Notes: generated by a model from the letters alone, not told the origin. A stretch of DNA of 64,000 nt from Lachnospiraceae bacterium A4 (GCA_000403215.2 KE159536.1:43295-107294); one strand, 5' to 3'; shown: positions 18,501-27,097, counted from the stretch's first letter. A program made the numbers and translations.

Positions 18501-20625
18501 CGCAGCATATGAAACTGGCGGGTATGAACCAGACCAAGCTTCCGAGGGCGCAGCATATGATACGAACAGGTATGAACCAGACCAAACTTCTGAAGGCGTA
18601 TCATATGAGACTGGTGAGTATGAACCAAACCAAACTTCTGAAGGTGAATCGTATGAAATTGGTGAGCATGAATCAGACCAAGCTTCTGAAAGTGCAGCAT
18701 ATGACGCGAACAGGTATGAACCAGACCAAGCTTCTGAAGGTGTATCGTATGAAACTGGTGAGTGTGGACTAGACCGAACTTCGGAAGGTGAATCATATGA
18801 AACTGGTGAGTATGGACCAGACCAAACTTCGGAAGGTGTATCGTATAATACGGGCAGGTATGAACTAGACCAAACGTCCGAAGGCGCATCGTATGATACT
18901 GACGGATATAAAACACAACAAGCTTCCGAAGGCACAGCGTATGATACTGATGGATATGAACCAGACCAAACTTTTGAAGATGCTTTGTACGAGTCTGGCG
19001 AATACGAGCAAGAGAGGGCTTCTGATACTGGGGCATATGAAGCAGGCGAATACGCACAGAATTTTGACGCCGCGGGTGCGGAGTATACAGGAGACATGTA
19101 TGCACCCGAAACTTATACGAAAGGTGCAGCATATGAAGCAGATACATATACAACAGAGGACGCTATAGAAAATGACAGTAACCTATCCCAAGTAGATGAC
19201 CAAGCTGCGATGTATGCGGCAGAGCGTTACACTGAAAATACAGCCTATGATACAGACGGATATGAGCCGCCGGATTCTGCGGAAAATGCGATGTATGCGG
19301 AGGACGGATACGCACCGGAGAACTATGGAGACAACACAGAATACACACCCGAGCAGTATGCGCCAGCAGGTTCTGCGGAAAATGAAGCATATAACGCCAG
19401 CGAATACACGCAGGAAATACCAGCTTCTGCCGCAGGTTACACCTCACCGGACTATACACAGCAGTTGTATACAGGAGAAGCTGCTTACATAGAGAATACG
19501 CCGCAGGACTATACACGAAAATCTTATGCAGAGGAGTCCGCCGCGTACTCAGAGGGCTACAGCGGGCAGAAGTCTTATGCAGAGGAGTCTGCCGCGTACT
19601 CAGAGGGCTACAATGAGCAGAAGCCTTACGCAGAGTCCGCTTCTAATGCACACAAGAAGCACAGCAGACGCCGCGAGGACGCAGAGCTGCTGCGGCAGCA
19701 GTTTCAGTACGACGAGAAGGCACTTGACCCTGAAGATGCGCAGAGCATCGCGGAGATGGCGATGGAGGACGCTCTAAAGACGCAGGAAATCAAGATGAAC
19801 ACGGCGGATTTGAGCTCGCTCTCCGAGAAGATTGTCGCTACGACCAAGAAGGAGGCAAAAGGTGCAAAGCGCGAGGAGCTGCGCGAATTTACACCGGACG
19901 AGCAAACGCTGTTTGAGAATTTTGCTGTCACCAAAAAAATAAAGAAGCAGATCATTCATGCCCTTGAAAATATGACGCTGACAGCTTACACTGGAAATGT
20001 CATTATCACAGGAGACGCCGGTCTCGACACTGTCAGAATGGCGAAAAACCTTGTGAAAGAGTATCAGGCATCTGACGAGAGCTTCTCAGGAAAGCTTGCG
20101 AAGATCACCGGGGAAAAAATCAATCAAAGAAATATCAAAGATGTCTTTGAGAAATTGAACAATGGTGGTATTATAATAGAGAAGGCAAATGGTATGAGTG
20201 AGGAGAAGCTGTATGAGATGGCGATAAACCTCAATCAAGAAAATCTCGGAATTGTCGTTATTATGGAGGATACTAAAAAAGAGATTACAAAACTTTTGGA
20301 AAAGCAGGCAATGATCGCAGACTATTTTAATATCAGAATCGACCTGATGGAGATGGATAACAACGCGCTGGTTGCTTACGCCAAAAACTATGCCTTGGCA
20401 TTGGAGTATTCCATTGATGAGTTAGGTACACTCGCCCTTTACACAAGAATAGCAAACATGCAGAGCGGAAATCATGTGGTGACAAAGGATGAGGTCAGGG
20501 ACATCATAGACGAGGCAATTTGGAAATCCAAGAAATCCAAGATTAAGAACTTTGTGGATGTGCTATTCGCAAGACGGTATGACAACGAGGACATGATCGT
20601 TCTCAAGGAAAGGGACTTTATGTAA
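15541..20625 (+). CDS. Giant TPR / Tyr-rich repeat / degenerate AAA-like protein
   Basis: A 1694-residue protein starting at TTG (15541) behind AGAGGTGA. Residues 1-190 form TPR-like helix pairs ('VSAVEYYKQFVKLAPKDSGVYTLRYRILEAQ'). Residues about 215-540 are low-complexity, rich in Tyr, Asn, Gln and Gly ('YDQTAY', 'YGQTAY'), and about 950-1400 again, with eleven 16-residue repeats at 988-1163. Charged helical stretches lie between. The C-terminal 270 residues are ordinary globular sequence resembling an AAA/CbbX-type NTPase: 'GNVIITGDAGLDTVRMAKNL' stands where a Walker A would be, but the GK[ST] is missing (GDAGLDT). 'NNGGIIIEKANGM' takes the place of Walker B, and sensor-like and lid-like helices follow. 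No signal peptide is seen, so it is cytosolic. glgB follows 17 bases later and is probably co-transcribed. I infer a scaffold role; I know no named function. Confidence 0.75.
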   Translation: MDKYEYKVRSEEISKLIDKEKYAEAVKIADTIDWRRVKSVTMLLRIAALYRVSRRNDDSREMLLLAYDRYPTNRSVVHSLCELSIEMEDVVSAVEYYKQFVKLAPKDSGVYTLRYRILEAQEVSLEERIEVLEELKKKDYQEEWAYELAYLYHRIGLATKCVEECDDIILWFGDGPYVMKAMELKAMHVPLTDIQQKNYDIMLGNAAENYSSENYDYGSNDANDKIVNFNPRNNNVENDTENYIENDIQDNYTAQDYGTDGYDENFSVQDFAGSGYENAAYGQEAYTENGYDQTAYNQTPYDPNGYDQTAYAQDGYGQDEYHDNNYDPKEYHAEQYAGNNSYDQTAYGGNDSFAQYPNNDYEQSGYNADSYTENAYAQGEYANSRYAGDNSYDQNAYSEEPYTDNQEYGQTAYSTEPYTGQGGSGQNEYGTEPYAYTDNPYGQTQYGTEQYTENGYGQADYTNEHYPDNSFDPNQYVDDGYGNLSYNDGTYQENSAYPDTPYQENGYTEAFYVEQIYDENGNLINLDSDPGASYPQTQEPPLSRQYRNGLHLVENKKAAAGESDDMSQYNTINLQKVVAESMKELFPDDDEDVFAEDREKYNSGEDIKSITERNTRVFANIADAQAQRGRRAVQPAAEQDPDEAEGPYNYFTQTGRIAQMVTGVSETAPEPHTGAIKKVYVPGDDARLIKTDADMNELRDITEKSVSDEQSWIESNEENVYHEQSIMEMNGTDSASKKRATGPMKIDEVLVEWERMKLDNAKKHQEEIKQHVLTQTGKIFVNFDNSIKSGILGELEREEEEARRSSQADKALRKERAARKQFLEADVTGDIPQRTASDDDFDVEYVTEHSSRGTAAPQTQERAPASEKPARTVKSEAELREAYLDMLERVISRELGKEAEEQNEVAKDISAETGKTVPSNPSQNTAEAAAQTAYPLETGGHAQDAPAEYAQETYTDVETDPADSLIEAAAYASENCTEYESEQAFEGAAYETGGYEPDQASEGAAYDTNRYEPDQTSEGVSYETGEYEPNQTSEGESYEIGEHESDQASESAAYDANRYEPDQASEGVSYETGECGLDRTSEGESYETGEYGPDQTSEGVSYNTGRYELDQTSEGASYDTDGYKTQQASEGTAYDTDGYEPDQTFEDALYESGEYEQERASDTGAYEAGEYAQNFDAAGAEYTGDMYAPETYTKGAAYEADTYTTEDAIENDSNLSQVDDQAAMYAAERYTENTAYDTDGYEPPDSAENAMYAEDGYAPENYGDNTEYTPEQYAPAGSAENEAYNASEYTQEIPASAAGYTSPDYTQQLYTGEAAYIENTPQDYTRKSYAEESAAYSEGYSGQKSYAEESAAYSEGYNEQKPYAESASNAHKKHSRRREDAELLRQQFQYDEKALDPEDAQSIAEMAMEDALKTQEIKMNTADLSSLSEKIVATTKKEAKGAKREELREFTPDEQTLFENFAVTKKIKKQIIHALENMTLTAYTGNVIITGDAGLDTVRMAKNLVKEYQASDESFSGKLAKITGEKINQRNIKDVFEKLNNGGIIIEKANGMSEEKLYEMAINLNQENLGIVVIMEDTKKEITKLLEKQAMIADYFNIRIDLMEMDNNALVAYAKNYALALEYSIDELGTLALYTRIANMQSGNHVVTKDEVRDIIDEAIWKSKKSKIKNFVDVLFARRYDNEDMIVLKERDFM
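18502..19029 (+). repeat. Eleven in-frame 48-bp repeats (16 residues each)
   Basis: Units follow the pattern [AV]-[AS]-Y-[ED]-T-G-x-Y-E-P-D-Q-[TA]-S-E-G, for example AAYETGGYEPDQASEG. All are in frame and conserved mainly at protein level, with many third-base differences, so copy number is old enough for drift. Confidence 0.9.
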
Positions 20626-20642
20626 CAGAAAGGGGGATTTTT

Positions 20643-22550
20643 ATGAACAATGAAGAAACAACAGTGTTTATCTCTGATGCAGACCAGTACGTATTTGGAC
20701 AGGGCACACATTATGAGATTTACAAGAAGTTAGGTGCACATTTCTGCAAAAAAGGAGAGAAGGAAGGCGTGTTCTTTGCAGTGTGGGCGCCAAATGCAAA
20801 AGATGTGTATGTGATTGGTGAGTTTAACGGCTGGGACGAGGGTGCGACTCCTTTGAAGCGTCTTGGCGAGGGCGGCATCTATGCCGCTTTTGTGGAGAAT
20901 GTAGAAGAAGGTCAAATGTACAAATATATGCTTGTGCTGGCAGACGGCAGACGGCTGTACAAGGCAGATCCCTATGCAAATTATGCAGAGATGCGACCGG
21001 GCACAGCTTCCCGTGTGTATGACCTCAATCACTTCAAATGGGCGGATATGAAATGGATGACCGACCGCGATAAGAAGGACATGAACAAAGAGCCAATGGC
21101 GATCTACGAGTGCCATATCGGTTCATGGATGAAGCATCCTGACGGAACCGCAGACGGATTCTACAATTATCGTGAATTTGCGGACAAAATCGTAGAATAC
21201 TTAAAGAAAATGCCCTATACACATATCGAGCTGATGGGTGTCGCAGAGTTTCCGTTTGATGGCTCTTGGGGATATCAGGTGACTGGATACTATGCACCGA
21301 CATCAAGATATGGCACACCGGACGACTTCCGCTATCTGATCGACTTACTCCATCAAAATGACATTGGTGTCATTCTTGACTGGGTTCCGGCTCATTTCCC
21401 AAGAGATGCGCACGGTCTGAGTGAGTTTGACGGCACATGTCTCTATGAGCATCCAGACAAGCGTCTCGGTGAGCATCCAGACTGGGGAACCAAGATTTTT
21501 AACTACAGCAAAAATGAGGTCAGGAATTTCCTGATTGCCAACGCGCTGTTCTGGATTCGGGAGTTCCACATTGATGGTCTGCGCGTGGACGCGGTGGCAT
21601 CTATGCTTTACTTAGACTATGGCAAACAGGCTGGCCAGTGGGTGCCGAACAAGTATGGCGGACACGAGAATCTGGACGCGATCGAGTTCTTTAAGCATCT
21701 GAACTCTGTAATCCACGGCGCGCATCCCGGTGTTATGACGATTGCTGAGGAATCGACAGCATGGCCGAAGGTGACAGCAGAGCCTGAGGACGGCGGACTT
21801 GGCTTCTCCTTTAAGTGGAATATGGGGTGGATGCATGATTATTGCGAGTACATGAAGCTCGACCCATATTTCAGAAAGGACAATCACTATCGTCTGACCT
21901 TTGCGATGAGCTACAACAGCTCAGAGAACTATATTCTGCCGCTGTCACACGATGAGGTAGTGCATCTGAAATGTTCGATGGTCAACAAGATGCCGGGTTA
22001 CGAGATCGATAAGTATGCGAACCTTAGAAATCTGTATACGTTTATGTTTGGTCATGAGGGCAAGAAGCTGCTGTTCATGGGTCAGGAGTTCGGACAGGAG
22101 CGCGAGTGGAGCGAGGCCAGAGAGCTTGACTGGTTCTTGTTGCAGGAGCCTTTTAACAAGGGTATGCATGATTACATGAGCGAGCTTTTGCAGCTCTACA
22201 GAAAGAGCCCTTGCCTCTATGAGATTGACAATGACTGGCTGGGCTTTGAGTGGATGAATGCAGATGATACAGAGCGCAGCATCTACAGCTTTGTCAGAAG
22301 AACCAAGGACGGCAAACAGCACATGCTTTTCGTTATCAATATGACGCCGGTTGAGTATCCGAAATATAAGGTCGGTGTGCCGATGAATACACAGTACAAG
22401 CTGCTGCTCAATTCTGATGAGGAGAAGTTTGGCGGAAACGGCAACAAGATTCCAAAGCTGATTAAGGCGAAGAAGGGATTGTGCGATAAGCGGGATTATC
22501 ACATTGCATTCCCATTGCCGCCCCTCACAGCAGCAATCTTTACATTTTAA
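20643..22550 (+). CDS. glgB: 1,4-alpha-glucan (glycogen) branching enzyme
   Basis: A 635-residue GH13 enzyme that cuts alpha-1,4 chains and re-attaches them by alpha-1,6 bonds during glycogen synthesis. An N-terminal CBM48-like domain ('GVFFAVWAPNAKDVYVIGEFNGWDEG') precedes the catalytic barrel. The four GH13 regions are clear: DWVPAHFPRDAHGL, GLRVDAVASMLY with the nucleophile Asp near residue 315, the acid/base Glu in 'IAEESTAWP' near 368, and LSHDEV near 437. The C-terminal beta domain ends at 'LPPLTAAIFTF', as in other GlgB proteins. The start is ATG behind AGGGGGAT. No other glycogen genes are in the window; the upstream neighbour is the giant repeat protein. Confidence 0.96.
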   Translation: MNNEETTVFISDADQYVFGQGTHYEIYKKLGAHFCKKGEKEGVFFAVWAPNAKDVYVIGEFNGWDEGATPLKRLGEGGIYAAFVENVEEGQMYKYMLVLADGRRLYKADPYANYAEMRPGTASRVYDLNHFKWADMKWMTDRDKKDMNKEPMAIYECHIGSWMKHPDGTADGFYNYREFADKIVEYLKKMPYTHIELMGVAEFPFDGSWGYQVTGYYAPTSRYGTPDDFRYLIDLLHQNDIGVILDWVPAHFPRDAHGLSEFDGTCLYEHPDKRLGEHPDWGTKIFNYSKNEVRNFLIANALFWIREFHIDGLRVDAVASMLYLDYGKQAGQWVPNKYGGHENLDAIEFFKHLNSVIHGAHPGVMTIAEESTAWPKVTAEPEDGGLGFSFKWNMGWMHDYCEYMKLDPYFRKDNHYRLTFAMSYNSSENYILPLSHDEVVHLKCSMVNKMPGYEIDKYANLRNLYTFMFGHEGKKLLFMGQEFGQEREWSEARELDWFLLQEPFNKGMHDYMSELLQLYRKSPCLYEIDNDWLGFEWMNADDTERSIYSFVRRTKDGKQHMLFVINMTPVEYPKYKVGVPMNTQYKLLLNSDEEKFGGNGNKIPKLIKAKKGLCDKRDYHIAFPLPPLTAAIFTF

Positions 22551-22587
22551 ATCAAACTACATCAGAATCGAATCTTTATACTGGATA

Positions 22588-22632
22588 ATAAAAAGATGGA
22601 TATGGCACAAACGCCGTATCCATCTTTTTATT
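22588..22632 (+). terminator. Rho-independent terminator after glgB
   Basis: A long stem, AAAAAGATGGATATGG paired with CCGTATCCATCTTTTT (one G-T type mismatch), with an 8-base loop and a T-rich end. Confidence 0.85.
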
Positions 22633-22648
22633 GTCGCGATTTAGTTAA

Positions 22649-22803
22649 GGAACTGTTCAGAAATTACTCATGACAATTACTTGTCTAAATGTCCATCTGC
22701 GTCATCAGAAAATCTTGATATAGCCCGCTATGCCTGCGATTTTCTTCTTTGCAGCTGAACATTTATACGGCGTACTTGTCACAAGTAATTGCATCACAGT
22801 TCC
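22649..22803. mobile_element. MITE-like element, copy 1 (155 bp)
   Basis: Ends GGAACTGT and ACAGTTCC are inverted repeats, extended inward by similar ATTACTTGTGACAA-type sequence on both arms. It is flanked by TAA on both sides (22646-22648, 22804-22806), a 3-bp target duplication. It has no coding capacity. The right end supplies the last base of the stop codon of the adjacent minus-strand gene. Confidence 0.8.
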
Positions 22804-22994
22804 TAACCAAACTTAAATAGTGCCAGAATACCACAGATCATTCCTGTTAACAACACGATCACAACATACGCAGCCATTCGCTCCCTGTTTGAAATGTTTT
22901 GTCCGGCATTGCGCTTTAAGTCCTCCTCCATGAAGCGCGAAGTAAGAACTGCGTTGCGAGTTGGGTCTCTGAATGAGTTAAATCCGCCCCACAT
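22803..22994 (-). CDS. Small single-pass membrane protein
   Basis: A 63-residue protein with a charged N-terminal half ('DLKRNAGQNISNRERM') and a single C-terminal membrane helix ('AAYVVIVLLTGMICGILALF'), so tail-anchored with the N-terminus probably inside. The ATG at 22994 is preceded by GAAAGGAGA; the longer frame to 23024 lacks a site. The MITE inserted exactly at its stop, where TAA became TAG, without changing the protein. Function unknown. Confidence 0.65.
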   Translation of the reverse strand: MWGGFNSFRDPTRNAVLTSRFMEEDLKRNAGQNISNRERMAAYVVIVLLTGMICGILALFKFG

Positions 22995-23164
22995 AGTCCG
23001 GTCTCCTTTCTGAATGTAAAACAATCAATGGATACAGTTTGTCTTTTGATGCGAACATCTTGAGTGAGGTTTGTGCATCTATTCTTGTCATTTAGAGATT
23101 GTATCTATCTACATTATAATAAAATGGTGCCGGAATGTAAAGTGAAAGGCTGCTGCAATCAATT

Positions 23165-24718
23165 TTAAATCCTTGTACTCCACTGTGAGCAGTCCCAAAT
23201 ATCGGTGGCAAGCCCGTCATAAAATTCTGGTTCGTGGCATACCATCAGGATACTGCCTTTGTATTCTCGAAGCGCACGTTTTAGTTCTGCTTTCGCATCG
23301 ACATCAAGATGATTTGTCGGCTCATCTAAAAGCAAGATGTTTGTCGGCTTGTTGATGAGCTTGCACAGCCGTACCTTTGCCTGCTCGCCGCCGCTCAACA
23401 CTTTTACCTTGCTCTCAATGTGTTTGGTTGTCAGCCCGCACTTGGCGAGGGCTGACCGCACCTCGTACTGAGTGAGGGACGGAAATTCATTCCAGATTTC
23501 CTCTATGCAGGTGGTGGCGACAGACTGGTCCATCTCCTGTTCAAAATATCCGATTTCCAGATAATCTCCTAATTCCACACCGCCGTTTAAAGGCTGAATC
23601 AGTCCTAAGATGCTTTTGAGCAGGGTTGTCTTACCAATGCCGTTTGCACCGATGAGTACGACTTTCTGCCCGCGCTCCATCGAGATGTCAAGCGGTTTGG
23701 ACAGGGCTTCATCGTAGCCGATCACAAGACTTTTGGCAGTAAAAATATACCGTCCGCTTGTGCGCGCCTCCTTAAAGCGAAATTCCGGTTTGGGTTTCTC
23801 AGAGGCAAGCTCGATCACGTCCATCTTGTCAAGCTTCTTCTGGCGTGACATTGCCATATTCCTCGTTGCCACGCGCGCTTTGTTGCGTGCCACAAAGTCT
23901 TTTAAGTCTGCAATTTCTTTCTGCTGCTTGTTGTAGGCAGCTTCAAGCTGCGCTTTTTTCATCGCATAGACTTCCTGAAACTTGTCATAATCCCCGACAT
24001 AGCGCGTCAGTTCGGCATTGTCCATATGGTAGATGATATTGATGACGCTGTTTAGGAAGGGAATGTCATGCGATATCAGAATAAACGCATTTTCATACTC
24101 CTGTAAATAGCGCTTCAGCCATTCGATGTGATTTGCATCGAGATAGTTTGTCGGCTCGTCTAGGAGCAGGATGTCGGGCTTCTCGAGCAGCAGCTTTCCA
24201 AGTAAAATTTTCGTGCGCTGTCCGCCGCTTAGGTCTGTCACATCGGTGTCCAGACCGACTTCCAGAATGCCCAGCGCGCGCGCCACTTCCTCTACTTTGG
24301 CGTCAATCATGTAAAAGTCGTGCTGGTCTAGCAGTTCTTGAATTGTGCCAAGCTCCTCCATGTATGCCTCAAGCGCTGAATCAGAGGCGTCGCCCATCTT
24401 GTCACAGATTTCATTCATGCGCTGTTCCATTTCATACAGGAAATCAAAGGCGGAGGAGAGCACAGCCCGCACGGACATGCCCTTTTCCAGTACCGTGTGC
24501 TGGTCCAGATAGCCGACGCGCACATTTTTGGACCACTCGACCTTGCCCTCATCTGGCATGAGCTTTCCAGTAATAATGTTCATAAAAGTGGATTTTCCCT
24601 CGCCGTTGGCACCCACAAGACCAATATGTTCCCCCTTTAGGAGACGAAAGGACACGTTTGTAAATATCGTCCGGTCGCCAAAACCGTGTGAGAGATTTTC
24701 AACATTTAATATACTCAT
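23165..24718 (-). CDS. ABC-F family ATPase
   Basis: A 517-residue cytosolic twin-ABC protein without membrane part, of the ABC-F type acting on ribosomes. Domain 1 has Walker A GANGEGKST, signature LSGGQRTK and Walker B 'ILLLDEPTNYLD'. The linker (about 240-320, 'NKQQKEIADLKDFVARNKARVATR') is the P-site tRNA-interacting motif region. Domain 2 has GANGIGKTT, LSGGEQAKVR and 'ILLLDEPTNHLD'. The short arm and absence of an extended linker fit housekeeping YkpA/YbiT-like members rather than clear antibiotic-resistance types, but the subclass is uncertain. The ATG at 24718 is used because AAGGAAGG is well spaced; a TTG two codons upstream overlaps that site. Confidence 0.92.
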   Translation of the reverse strand: MSILNVENLSHGFGDRTIFTNVSFRLLKGEHIGLVGANGEGKSTFMNIITGKLMPDEGKVEWSKNVRVGYLDQHTVLEKGMSVRAVLSSAFDFLYEMEQRMNEICDKMGDASDSALEAYMEELGTIQELLDQHDFYMIDAKVEEVARALGILEVGLDTDVTDLSGGQRTKILLGKLLLEKPDILLLDEPTNYLDANHIEWLKRYLQEYENAFILISHDIPFLNSVINIIYHMDNAELTRYVGDYDKFQEVYAMKKAQLEAAYNKQQKEIADLKDFVARNKARVATRNMAMSRQKKLDKMDVIELASEKPKPEFRFKEARTSGRYIFTAKSLVIGYDEALSKPLDISMERGQKVVLIGANGIGKTTLLKSILGLIQPLNGGVELGDYLEIGYFEQEMDQSVATTCIEEIWNEFPSLTQYEVRSALAKCGLTTKHIESKVKVLSGGEQAKVRLCKLINKPTNILLLDEPTNHLDVDAKAELKRALREYKGSILMVCHEPEFYDGLATDIWDCSQWSTRI

Positions 24719-24965
24719 TTTCAACCTTCCTTATTTGTTGTTCATTCATGCTTCCAAGATGCCTCTGCATATAAGCAGGAGAATTTCCTGCCTATGTGCA
24801 AAACAGCAAGCCTATTATATCATAAAAAATGCAGTATGGGCAGATGTTCATTCTGGAAAATCGACTCATTTTCAATATAAACCTGAGATCTGATTGGCAT
24901 CATAACATATTCTGCTGATTTTTTTCATAGGATAAATCAAGAGTAATATGAGGGTGTTAAGAACT

Positions 24966-25616
24966 ATGATGAATTACATCTGGGGCGGTATGCTCATCAT
25001 TGGAATTATCTTTGGTGTCGTGACAGGAAATATGCAGGCGGTGACAGACGCGGTGCTGCAGTCCTCCAAGGAGGCGGTCACACTTGGCATATCAATGTTT
25101 GGCATTGTTGCATTTTGGACAGGGCTGATGGAAGTGGCGGGAGAAGCCGGAGTCATAGCAGGGCTCACAAGGCTGATCGCGCCATTTATGCGTTTCTTGT
25201 TTCCTCAGATTCCCAAAGGCCATAGAGCTTGGGATTCGCTGTCGGCAAACTTTGTGGCGAATATACTAGGGCTTGGCTGGGCGGCGACGCCGGCGGGATT
25301 AAGGGCGATGAGTGATTTGGAGGAACTTGAGCGGGAGCGGGGGAATGAGGAATATATGGATGCAAAGGTGGGTATGGCAGCTTCAAATGGTTTTGCGGAT
25401 TGCGGGGCGCGGACGGCAAGTAATGAAATGTGTACGTTTCTTGTGATGAATATTTCGTCTTTGCAGTTGATACCGGTGAATATTATTGCTTATCGCAGTC
25501 AGTATGGGAGTGCGAATCCGGCAGCGGTGATTGCGCCCGCGATTGTGGCGACGTTTTTTAGTACGGTGGTGGCGGTGATATATTGTAAACTTATGGATAG
25601 AAAGCAAAGAATATAA
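24966..25616 (+). CDS. spmA: Spore maturation protein A, nucleoside-recognition (Gate) domain
   Basis: A 216-residue membrane protein of the SpmA type, needed for spore core dehydration in Bacillus. The N-terminal helix 'YIWGGMLIIGIIFGVVTGN' and 'AVTLGISMFGIVAFWTGLMEVAGEAG' are typical. The Gate domain continues through 'NFVANILGLGWAATPAGLRAMSDLEEL', the variable loop and 'ARTASNEMCTFLVMNISSLQLIPVNIIAY' to a final membrane helix. The ATG at 24966 follows GAGGGTG; an in-frame ATG at 24948 has no site. spmB, normally next to spmA, is not in the window. Three further copies of the 3' half (from the codons for GLRAM onward) lie downstream, so this gene is probably a chimera of a native 5' part and an element-borne 3' part joined near 25295. 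Confidence 0.9.
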   Translation: MMNYIWGGMLIIGIIFGVVTGNMQAVTDAVLQSSKEAVTLGISMFGIVAFWTGLMEVAGEAGVIAGLTRLIAPFMRFLFPQIPKGHRAWDSLSANFVANILGLGWAATPAGLRAMSDLEELERERGNEEYMDAKVGMAASNGFADCGARTASNEMCTFLVMNISSLQLIPVNIIAYRSQYGSANPAAVIAPAIVATFFSTVVAVIYCKLMDRKQRI

Positions 25617-26031
25617 CGCTCTTTGCTTTTTGGGATTAAAAATGTACTCATTATTTGTTGGCATAATTTTAAAAAATGACAACAAATTTTTGGTTTCATA
25701 TTTTTTTTAAAGTTCGTGTCAATGACTTGACACAAGGGTGATTGCGGGCAATAAGTGATATGGACTGAAACTATGCTTATAGTCTAATCAAAAATTTGAA
25801 ATATGTACATTTTGTTTTTATTTATTATGAATTGGTAAAAATATTTATTTAATGCATTTATGAAACAGTGAATAAGAAAGTTTTAGATATTAGAAACCAA
25901 ATATAAATTCGTTAAATATAGAATAATAATAAATAAATCTTAAACAAATTAGATTATTTTATGTGATAAAATAATGAAAAATACAAATATTATGCTCTTG
26001 AAACTTATATTTTATGTATCATAAAATGTGA
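25617..26031. other. AT-rich gene-free stretch after spmA
   Basis: No gene is supported here. It holds a decayed boundary repeat at 25709-25763 and otherwise very AT-rich DNA, marking the sharp drop in GC at the start of the cassette region. Confidence 0.6.
25709..25763 (+). repeat. Decayed cassette boundary (boundary repeat plus spmA stub)
   Basis: Matches the boundary sequence found before the three partial spmA copies (AAAGTTCGTGTC..., CTTGACACAAGGG, TTGCGGGCA). It then shows ATAAGTGATATGG, a mutated form of ATGAGTGATTTGG. The GGA codon has become TGA and the remaining spmA 3' part is gone. Confidence 0.7.
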
Positions 26032-26059
26032 TTGACATTTCGGGAAAATATTTTATAAT
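26032..26059 (+). promoter_or_regulatory. Consensus promoter of the integrase-like gene
   Basis: TTGACA (26032-26037), 16 bases, TATAAT (26054-26059). Both hexamers are perfect, followed by AGGGGGAA as ribosome binding site. Confidence 0.75.
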
Positions 26060-26082
26060 AGTAAAAAAATAGGGGGAATGAA

Positions 26083-27063
26083 ATGGATTATAAAGATATT
26101 ACAAATAGTTTTATAAAAGAATATCCTGATTATAAGAGTGATGTGAGGAATTTTAGTGAATATTTAGAAAAATATTGGGAGAATTCGTTGTCAGGTGATC
26201 CGCTTCGTATTTTATTGAAAGGCATAGATGTTGAGTTTATATTAAAGAGTTTAATTTACAATGTGGAAAATGTAAATAGGTATAAAACAAAGACAAAAGC
26301 GAAACGGTATGCAACTGTGGTCGGCCAGCTCTTCAATTACATTCGAAAAGAGACGGATATTGTGAATTCTGACTTATATGATGAAATTTCATATAATCGA
26401 TTACGCGAAAATTCATATATGCAGCAAATGATGGCATATATTGAAAAATCTGAGCTATTAGCAGGCATTGTGGAACAGGAACCACTAACATCCAGTCAGG
26501 CTGAAAAAATTTTAAATTGGGCAAATGAACAATTTGTTGAACAAGACTGGGAAGATACAACGAACTTTAGAAAAGCAATGGCAGCCATTGGAATGAAAAT
26601 GATGATGCTGTATGGGATTACTTACCGTGAATTGAGAAAAGTAAAATGGGATGACTATGACGAATTGCATAGTTGTATTGTTATTAATGCGTTTGAACTT
26701 CGCCTACCTCTAAAATTATCCGAACAGTTAAAAGACATGAAAGAGTTTGTACGAAAAAAGAATATTGTAAATAAAGACGAGCTTTTGTTTACAGATTGTT
26801 TTGGTGAACCATGGGCAGAGGTCACATCATATTCTGGAATTCCTGATTATATGGGAGCTTTGATTGGGATTACCAGCGTTACAAGCACCGTAAAGTATGG
26901 AATCAGTCAATTGTTAAAGGCAGGTTTAAGTGATTCTATTATAAAGAAGATGACAGGAGCAAGTGAGAAATTGATTCAGGGTTGCTTATTGCAGGAGGAT
27001 AATGAATTGAAAAAAATTATAAATACAAAAATTCTTATGGCTGAGCACTACTATAATTTTTAA
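26083..27063 (+). CDS. Tyrosine-recombinase-fold protein lacking catalytic residues
   Basis: A 326-residue protein laid out like a phage integrase: an N-terminal SAM-like core-binding part (about 1-140) and a C-terminal catalytic-like part. Around residue 185, 'MMMLYGITYRELRKVKWDDYD' aligns with the usual TGLRxSELxxLxWxDID box, but the catalytic Arg is Thr. The 'LRLPLKLSEQL' strand lacks the usual Lys. The HxLRH box aligns with 'VTSTVKYGISQLLKAGLS', without His or Arg. The nucleophilic Tyr position ('GASEKLIQGCL') is Cys. By eye every catalytic residue is replaced while the fold-determining hydrophobic pattern persists, so it probably binds DNA but cannot cut it. It is AT-rich, with its own consensus promoter, inside the spmA cassette region. 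Confidence 0.65.
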   Translation: MDYKDITNSFIKEYPDYKSDVRNFSEYLEKYWENSLSGDPLRILLKGIDVEFILKSLIYNVENVNRYKTKTKAKRYATVVGQLFNYIRKETDIVNSDLYDEISYNRLRENSYMQQMMAYIEKSELLAGIVEQEPLTSSQAEKILNWANEQFVEQDWEDTTNFRKAMAAIGMKMMMLYGITYRELRKVKWDDYDELHSCIVINAFELRLPLKLSEQLKDMKEFVRKKNIVNKDELLFTDCFGEPWAEVTSYSGIPDYMGALIGITSVTSTVKYGISQLLKAGLSDSIIKKMTGASEKLIQGCLLQEDNELKKIINTKILMAEHYYNF

Positions 27064-27097
27064 AAAATTATATAATTTTGGAAAGGTGGTAATTAGT

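Noticed and set aside
18502-19029. 48-bp repeats resembling a CRISPR array in spacing
   Set aside because: There is no repeat/spacer alternation; the units are contiguous, coding and conserved at protein level.
17958-19097. Long open frame (379 codons) antisense to the giant repeat gene, and others like it at 16-19.5 kb
   Set aside because: They are mirror images of the in-frame 48-bp repeats, have no ribosome binding sites, and their composition (Tyr/Ser/Cys/Pro strings) follows from the coding strand.
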